DNA of 64,000 nt from Symsagittifera roscoffensis (Eukaryota > Xenacoelomorpha > Acoela > Convolutidae): assembly GCF_963678635.1 (NCBI RefSeq), contig NC_087065.1, positions 39,035,599-39,099,598 of the forward strand, written 5' to 3'. The notes under the pieces were generated by a model. The model had not been told where the DNA came from, did no database searches, and saw only the letters and a list, made by a program, of their open reading frames with translations. Position numbers and translations under genes: made by a program. This document shows positions 58,001 through 64,000 of the stretch, one piece after another (position 1 is the first letter of the stretch; the number at the start of each line of letters is the position of its first letter).

Positions 58001-61000
58001 CAAAAAATACCAAACATTTTTGGTTTAAAAACACTATCAAAGAAACTCATAACAGGCAGAAAAGGCCCATACCTAACATGCACATGCTTCATTGCATCTG
58101 TACAGTAAGGCACGTGCGAATTCTATGGACAAACTTTTTTACGTGCAGTTTTGCATGCTACATTGCATCTGTACATCTGTAAGTAAGACACGTGCGAATT
58201 CTGTTGACAACTTTTTGAAAAAAAAATCACAAAAATTAAGGAATCTCGTAGAATAAAAAGGCTTGGTTAGTCAAGTCACTTAATTTAAACTGACAAACCA
58301 AAAAAACTTCTTAATTATAGCAATTACAACATAGCTTAAACATGAAAAAAATTCTTTCGTTTATCATGCAAAAAAAAATACTTTGAAGAAGCTTAAAAAT
58401 GGCGAGATACTGAAGCCCGTATTTACATATATAATAGATTGTTCCGTTTAGTTGCCATGGATTTCGACACATTGAAGAGTTTGGTTTGATTTTTCTCGAT
58501 GAATGAGAACTAACTATACTTTTAGGTGCTGCTGTATCTTCGTGAATGAAAGCATGGAAGGACCGCTTTCGTTGACTCTAATTGTTTTTACAGCTGTAAG
58601 TTAAGTGCTGTAGGTATTTTATTGATTATGCTTTGGTCCCACTAATTGTTCATATTGCGACCCGCTTGGGCAATTTTTTCTTCAGTGCAATGTTGCGTAC
58701 AATTTCTTCTCGCGTCTAGCATGAGTTATAAATTGTTTTTTTTTTTTTTCAAAAATCGTCCGAAAAATTTCATCTTTAAAAATTTTCATGTTTTTGTATT
58801 TAGTAAAGTTCCTTTTTAAACAACCAGCCCAGTTACACAATTGAATATTCAATTCAGAAGCGAAGCGGAGCTTCGCAGCACTTGCGATAAAAAATTTTGC
58901 GGTGCAAGATAGTGAATGAACTCCGTCCTTTTTTTTAGGTCGACCAACAATGATTTACTGAACTCTCCCATATCACTATAAAGACCATATTCTGACCAAA
59001 TTTTCTGAGCCGCAGTCAAAATTTTGAAGAACAGGGCAATTGCGTTTTTTTGGCGCGCACTCCTTCACCATAAGTATATATTGGGGCCAAAAGCGCCTTT
59101 AGAAAAACTTTAGGGTTGGTTGGTGTCATAACATAATACCAAAGGGGGGCCCTATGAGTGGTGAGGGGTTCGAATCCCTAAAGTGGGGTCGAATCCCTAA
59201 AGGGAGGTTCCATCCCATCCCCCTAAATCAGCCCCTGCCCTGACAATACATCAATATCAACTTGAGAAATTCATCTTTTCTGAAGGTTTTTATGTTTTTT
59301 TTTTGAAAAATAATGAAAAATCACAAAATTGTCCTAACTCATAAACTAAGACAATTTGAGCAGCCATATTTGTATGCAAGGTATGTAACGCCTGAAAGTA
59401 CCCCAACAGCACCTTACTTTAGAACTACGGATTTCAAATTTAGTGAATTTATCTAAGTTCATTGAAAATTTTGACCAATCATGAAAAAACATTGAGTTAA
59501 TTTTAATCTAAGTTTTCCATTTTTTTACCAATCGTAAAAAAGCGCCTTACATCAGGAAACCAAAAGAATTCACAATTGGAGGCAAAATTTGCAATACCTA
59601 AGAGTACAATGACAGCGGCTCATTAAAAAAGTTAAAAATTTCAAATTTTATAAAGTTTTTTTTTCAAGTAATTTTTTGACAGCGCCCGACTACCATGTAG
59701 GGAAATTCATTTTTTGCGACTTTTTTTAAATTTTAATTTCCTAAATTTTGGAAAGCTCAGAGAAAAATGCCATATCTCGGAAACTGAACGCAATTAATGA
59801 TTTGGAGGCGAGATTTAAAACCCCTGAGAGTACCATGACACACCGAACTATCGGGTTGGGAATTTCGAACTTATTGGCATATACACTGAATTCAAAAAAA
59901 ATCTTACACAGAGGCGAAGTTGCACTTCGCATACACAAGCAAAAAAACATGACCGATAACGCTACTGGGAAAAACTGAATGAGTAAAACTTTAAGTCTAC
60001 AAAATTTCTCAAGTGACGCACGCCAATTATAAAATTTGAAATTCTATAGCAGTACCAGTCAATTTGAAGAAAATAAATTTACCAACTAACCCCCTCAATT
60101 TATAGAGCAGTCTATGGAGCAATAATTACATGAAAAAATTAAATGTAATAAAAATAAAATGAACTTTTTTTTAATTTGAGATTTTTTGTGAAAATCATCC
60201 CCCCACACGCCATATAAAGTTAAAAAATGATAAATTTTGCTCCCAGTAACAATTCAGCTATGGCAAATAAGCTTCCTTCAACCAATTTGGAACAATTTCT
60301 ACGACGGATTATATCTCCGCTTACGCGTTAATAGCGCGAAATACATCGCGCGTTAATTTTCCCGAATTGGCCATTTTAAATCCCCATAACTTTACGAAAA
60401 GATCACAGATGAAATATCTTTACAATGTTAAGCTCAGGACAACAATACCTTTTGAATGATATTTTTAAAAGTTCCGTCAAAAATGGCTAGTTTAAAAGTC
60501 GAAATTTGTCTGAAGAAAAAAACCACCCCGAGTACAAATATTCCGTTACTTTCGTTACGAAAGTCGGAACAACAATCGTCTGTGTTAAAATCCGTAATAT
60601 TGGCTGTACTTGACATTGGCTGGTTATTGATCAAAACGAACACTTTTAAAATGAACACATTTTATCGCAACAATATTTGCGACTTAGGTTGGGAAAAAAA
60701 GATAGTTCATACTATAACACAAGCTTTGCTTGTGTAAAGAATTGCAATACACGATATTGCTTAAACGTGCAAGAATTCTTTCATTCCAAAAATAATCAGT
60801 TGAAAAAGCTTAAAAAAGGCGAGATAAAGAAACTCTCATTTAGATATATAATAGATAGATAGACAAAAGAGTTTACCTAGATCTAACTACAAAAAAGAAC
60901 ACTCTGGTTTTTTTCATGATTTTCGAGCACAAAAATGCAAGCACCACGGAACAAAAAAAAAGGAGAATCAAAACTTGAGAAAAATAATTTGCTCTAAATC

Positions 61001-63756
61001 AGCCTAGAGAACAGCCATGAAGGGTATCTGGTGAGTCGTGGGCTACCTCAGAGTAGTTTCTGATTGAGTACACTGTCTCTTTGTCACGCTGTTTTTCCGT
61101 CCGTAATGGTTCGTGCAAATATTTAGTCCAATACTGATCTTAATCCTTCTTACTTTTTTGTCACAACACATGTATAGGAAAACTGGTAATGCGAGGTTAA
61201 TATGAGATCAATTTTATTCTATCTTTTCTTCAGTTGGTCTGGCTAGTAAAAACGAATCATTTTTACAATAAAAAACACAGAGGCGAAGCTGCGCTTCGCA
61301 CAACTTGCGATACAAAACAAGAAAGCCGTCAAGACAAAAGAATGTGAAATTAACATCGGGAAAAAAATTAGCAAAACCAAAAATAGCAGACACCCTTAAA
61401 GCCGAAAAAAACCAACAAGACATAAGACTTGTAAAAAACTTAAGATTTCCTTCGCCCTCAAAGCACACACATACACAGAACTTCCCCAAATGAAGCCACT
61501 CTGCCGATATAATATAGGCCGATATCTATATAGCTGAAAAGGAGAAAAAAAATAAAGCCGAAAAAATCCAAACAAATTTAAAACTAATAAAAAATTGTTA
61601 TTAAGAAGACCCTTGCCCTCAAAAGATACACACGCACATGCGAACAAAGTTTGAGAGACAATATGAGGCCATTAAGACTATATAATAAAGGCCGAAACCA
61701 ATCAAGCAAAAACAGGAAACGAAAAAATTTGCCTGTTCATCGTTCTCACAATATCAACGACATACTTTAGGAAAACTTTAACACCCACTTCTGATTGGTC
61801 CCTTTCCAGTCTTTGCAAAAACAGACTGCGTCTGAAATGTTTGCATATTCTGATTTTGGTAAACATCAACAATTCACGCGATACCAGTTCAAGCCAGCTT
61901 TGCAATCTACTCCTTTTTCTCCTGAGGTTAGCCTGGAGGGAAGACGCCATTTTGGTCTTTTATTGGATTGCTTAACTGTCGAACTACCCTTTTTGATGCG
62001 GTTGCGTAATCCTTTTGCCACAAATTGCCTGTACTGACCACAAGAGAAGCTCCAGTAGCCAGCAAATCTTTTCAAAGGATAAATTATTATTCCTTCATTT
62101 CAAGCACAATACAAGATTGCTGAATTGAGTTTTCTCATTCGTATGTTACAAGTCACAGTGACTGACAAAATCAATTCTGATTTATCGAATGATTTAGCAA
62201 ATAGCGCGACAATTGCTCCAGTAACATGCAACGAGTTCGGCTCAAGTCAATGAAAATTTTAAGACTAGCCAAAAGTGCTGGCGAAACTGAAATTGTTATC
62301 CTACGTACGCTTGGGTGCGCCTTTCTTACTTTCACCGTTAGAGTGTTCCATCACGCCCTAAATGTTCTGCTATGAAATTTCTCAAGGGTAATTTTGCACT
62401 CGTCGTCAAATCGTTGAAGATTCAAACTACACCTCCATCTGTTTCGGTTGTTCTGCGAGACTCGTAAGACTTAAGACATAAGACTTGTAAAAAACTTAAG
62501 ATTTCCTTCGCCCTCAAAGCACACACATACACAAAACTTCGTTTTCTCCCCAAATGAAGCCACTCTGACGATATAATATAGGCCGATATCTATATAGCTG
62601 AAAAAGAAAAAAAACAAAGCCGAAAAAATCCAAACAAATTTAAAACTAATAAAAAATTGTTATTTAGAAGACCCTTGCCCTCAAAAGATACACACGCACA
62701 TGCGAACAAAGTTTGAGAGACAATATGAGGCCATTAAGACTATATAATATAGGCCGAAACCTATCAAGCAAAAACAGGAAACGAAAAAATTAATGTCATG
62801 AAAAAATTGAACTATAATTTTCATTAAGATTTTAGAATTTTTGCAATCCAAAAATGAGCATAAAATCTACTTTTACATTGAAAAGGCTCAAAATTAGGTC
62901 ACTAAACCGAATTCTATTGGGCCCAACATAGTTTTTAAGAAAATATAGAAATCAAGGTTAGTAAAAACAAAAAAAAACGAAAAAAACTTATAGCAACTAC
63001 AATTTAACTTGCGCGTAGCAAAAAAAAACAATTCTAAGATGTGGCAACTAAGCCGACAAAACATAAGCAGACAAATAATAAGCTGACAATTTTTTTGAAA
63101 AAGAAAATTCACCGTTAAAAAAAGAAGCCCAAGCGTACTCCTTACCTCCAGACCAAGTAAGCCGGAGACGCAAAGTTTCAGTTCCTTACGAAATGAACAT
63201 AAATTTACCGTTTCGAATTTGACCATTCTGTGAATAAAGTTATTTACGGGGGAAAATCTATTACCCGATTGCAATACCAGGGGGTAGTTATCGATTATGA
63301 CTGGCTAGTAGCCAATAGTTTTCCATCATATAAAAAACAGTGGCAGGATAACTTGATGAATGGTTAGGTGGCTGTTTCTTTACCATTCTTTATCTGTTTC
63401 AGATAGTAGTTCAAAGATCGGATGCAGTCATACTGTTATTCAATCTTTGCGATTCAGACAGTTTACAACGCGCTCTAAGAATCAAGGAGATTATGGATGA
63501 TCAAGGATTTGCACCAGGTTCGATATTGCTTTTTCTTGTGGGCAATGGTTCATACGATGAGAATGAGCTGAGCAAAAACGAGATTCAGGAGCTAGACAAA
63601 AAACACAAACTTATCGCTGCTGAATGCAAACTACAGAAGTATTTTGAAGTGTCTTCAGTATCAGGACACAATATTACGGGTTGCATGACAGACGTCATAA
63701 AGCATGTTCTGTTACAAGATAACTTTAGTGATACCACATGCTTTTCGCATGTCTGA
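54691..63756 (+). CDS. Gene 3: Ras/Rab-like probable pseudoGTPase, 222 aa, two exons
   Basis: Exon 1 is 54691-55005 (ATG in good context, aaaATGG; donor gtaagt) and exon 2 is 63403-63756 (acceptor ctgtttcag; TGA stop). Both junction ends are phase 0, giving 105 + 117 residues. The fold of a small GTPase is clear: a beta strand and P-loop position VTVIGDSSSNTVGFL (residues 23-37), the VRLILTAETEK strand before switch II, SDAVILLFNLCDSDSL (about 111-126, like ADAVILVYDVTD), ILLFLVGNGSYDE (146-158) and YFEVSSVSG (185-193). Each nucleotide-binding motif is damaged: G1 lacks the GK(S/T), G3 lacks Asp and Gly (TAETE for DTAGQE), G4 has NGSYD for NKxD, and G5 has SSVSG for SAK. No CaaX or double-Cys prenylation signal at the end. 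Probably cytosolic and not GTP-hydrolysing (inference). Confidence 0.87.
55738..56840 (+). repeat. ATATCTCGGAAACTAAAA repeat cluster, left
   Basis: Copies near 55740, 56340, 56400, 56567 and 56755. The fuller ones run about 110 bp: ATATCTCGGAAACTAAAA, then ..ggcg...caaccCCTGAG.GTAC, then CAACTA.AGGGTTGGGAATT followed by TCAAATTT. The spacing is irregular (about 60-600 bp), so it is a dispersed element rather than a simple tandem array. Confidence 0.7.
58083..58218. repeat. about 70-bp tandem duplication
   Basis: Both halves share CATTGCATCTGTAC and CACGTGCGAATTCT, followed by tggaca/tgacaa and aactttttt, with small indels. Intronic, no coding. Confidence 0.8.
58905..59240 (-). mobile_element. 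G-tract family copy, reverse orientation
   Basis: The blocks of 53995-54425 appear in reverse order and complement: gtcgaccaac, ggcgcgcactcc, ggggccaaaagcgcc, and GGGGTTCGAATCCC at 59163. It ends near ccctaaatcagcccctgccc. Confidence 0.55.
59335..59880 (+). repeat. ATATCTCGGAAACTAAAA repeat cluster, right
   Basis: Three further copies near 59335, 59545 and 59768 with the same block order. The last reads GCCATATCTCGGAAACTGAA and ends TATCGGGTTGGGAATTTC. A reverse-orientation relative lies at about 48590-48625 (AGTTTAGGAGATATGGC). Confidence 0.7.
61276..61316 (+). repeat. GCGAAGC-loop-GCTTCGC hairpin motif (representative copy)
   Basis: CACAGAGGCGAAGCTGCGCT continues TCGCACAACTTGCGATACAA. Forward relatives at 56851-56890, 58856-58890 and 59907-59941; reverse relatives at 4941-4970 and 47367-47400. 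Each can form a 6-8 bp stem. The conserved flank suggests the end of one mobile family. Confidence 0.65.
61418..61729 (+). repeat. 312-bp direct repeat, left copy
   Basis: Starts AGACATAAGACTTGTAAAAA and ends CAGGAAACGAAAAAATT. Nearly identical to 62474-62791. It contains two internal sub-repeats with the gccgaaaaaa(a/t)cca motif. Confidence 0.9.
61730..62473. other. 744-bp segment enclosed by direct repeats
   Basis: Slightly more GC-rich than its flanks. Overlapping open frames of 69-82 codons on both strands at 61702-62075 are without a recognised domain. With its direct repeats it has the outline of a small LTR-type (TRIM-like) element, but no primer-binding site or TG..CA ends were found. 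Confidence 0.45.
62474..62791 (+). repeat. 318-bp direct repeat, right copy
   Basis: Matches 61418-61729 with a few substitutions and a short insertion (cgttttctc). Shift between copies about 1,056-1,062 bp. Confidence 0.9.
63403..63756 (+). CDS. Gene 3 exon 2
   Basis: Acceptor ctgtttcag ends at 63402. The frame opens with IVVQRSDAVILLFNL and runs to TGA. An internal ATG at 63493 is not the start: the conserved GTPase strand lies upstream of it. Confidence 0.88.
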   Translation: MVVQRSDAVILLFNLCDSDSLQRALRIKEIMDDQGFAPGSILLFLVGNGSYDENELSKNEIQELDKKHKLIAAECKLQKYFEVSSVSGHNITGCMTDVIKHVLLQDNFSDTTCFSHV

Positions 63757-64000
63757 TCTAGAATTCTCATGCAAAGAAAAAGCACCGTACTATGAATTTT
63801 ATATTTCATATTTGGGTGAGCACACAAAAATCGGGGGCGTTCAACAGTGCCGAAGTACAACAGTGCCCAAAAAGGCGGGAATAATTTACAGGCATTTTCT
63901 AAAGAGAGGGAAATTACTGGCGCTAATTATCAAAGAAAATCACTCCAATTTTGGCGCCAATATGTCTGCAACTGCAAAGTAAACAATTATTTTGGCGCCA
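63757..64000. other. 3' flank of gene 3 with TTGGCGCCAA palindromes
   Basis: TTTTGGCGCCAA occurs at 63949-63960 and again, cut by the window end, at 63990-64000; a near match (tggcgctaatt) is at 63919. The sequence fits the E2F-type consensus, but the same ttggcgccaatatg also occurs in the G-tract elements at 29948 and 40208, so a repeat origin is as likely. Confidence 0.5.

Larger units (their letters stand above)
55006..63402. other. 8.4-kb intron of gene 3, repeat-rich
   Basis: No further exon or gene is supported. It holds about eight copies of the ATATCTCGGAAACTAAAA family, three or four hairpin motifs of the GCGAAGCnGnGCTTCGC type, a reverse G-tract element, a 70-bp tandem duplication and a pair of 312-318 bp direct repeats. 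Confidence 0.6.

Noticed and set aside
61702-62075. Overlapping frames of 69-82 codons on both strands between the direct repeats
   Set aside because: No domain, and no splice or start context. Listed only as part of the enclosed segment.
63704-63982. 92-codon plus-strand frame overlapping the end of gene 3
   Set aside because: It is out of frame with the GTPase-like exon and without a domain. The exon ends properly at the TGA at 63754.

Overview
This window is nuclear DNA from an animal, most likely an AT-rich invertebrate. It has spliced genes with GT-AG introns, coding exons clearly richer in GC than their introns, tandem C2H2 zinc-finger exons, a tRNA-derived SINE, non-LTR retrotransposon remnants and a satellite array. 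I cannot name the species. No bacterial operons, rRNA genes or CRISPR arrays were seen.

Three protein-coding genes can be supported. (1) About 5.0-46.3 kb, + strand: one long gene rebuilt here from 35 exons whose phases agree at every junction (about 1,527 codons visible; the 5' end was not found and may lie upstream of the window). It encodes a Ser/Arg-rich N-terminal part, then fourteen C2H2 zinc fingers, thirteen of them on their own small phase 1-1 exon, then a Pro-rich linker, a DPLDYLAKYC segment, acidic and coiled-coil stretches, a Lys/Gly-rich exon and a C-terminal pair of EF-hand-like segments. (2) 49994-53872, - strand: a 1,292-residue reading frame without introns, made of four diverged copies of a roughly 260-residue domain that I do not recognise. 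(3) 54691-63756, + strand: a two-exon Ras/Rab-like protein of 222 residues in which the nucleotide-binding motifs G1, G3, G4 and G5 are all degraded, so probably a pseudoGTPase. Genes 2 and 3 are head to head, about 0.8 kb apart.

The middle of gene 1 was recently rebuilt. A segment of about 5.9 kb (24.38-30.31 kb), carrying the Lys-rich exon and a 391-bp satellite, is followed directly by a second copy (30.31-40.42 kb) in which the satellite has grown from 4 to about 15 monomers, with higher-order dimers and trimers. Both exon copies are open and 260 bp long. Using both, or neither, would shift the frame, so exactly one must be spliced in.

The remaining sequence is introns and intergenic DNA rich in mobile elements: a foldback DNA element (45.2-46.1 kb) whose terminal sequence is related to the satellite monomer, two copies of a 228-bp SINE, two non-LTR retrotransposon fragments, a G-tract-bearing family with seven or more copies, and several short repeat families in the 8.4-kb intron of gene 3. 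The best candidates for something undescribed are the four-repeat protein, the pseudoGTPase beside it, the zinc-finger exon array, and the forced either/or exon pair created by the satellite-carrying duplication.
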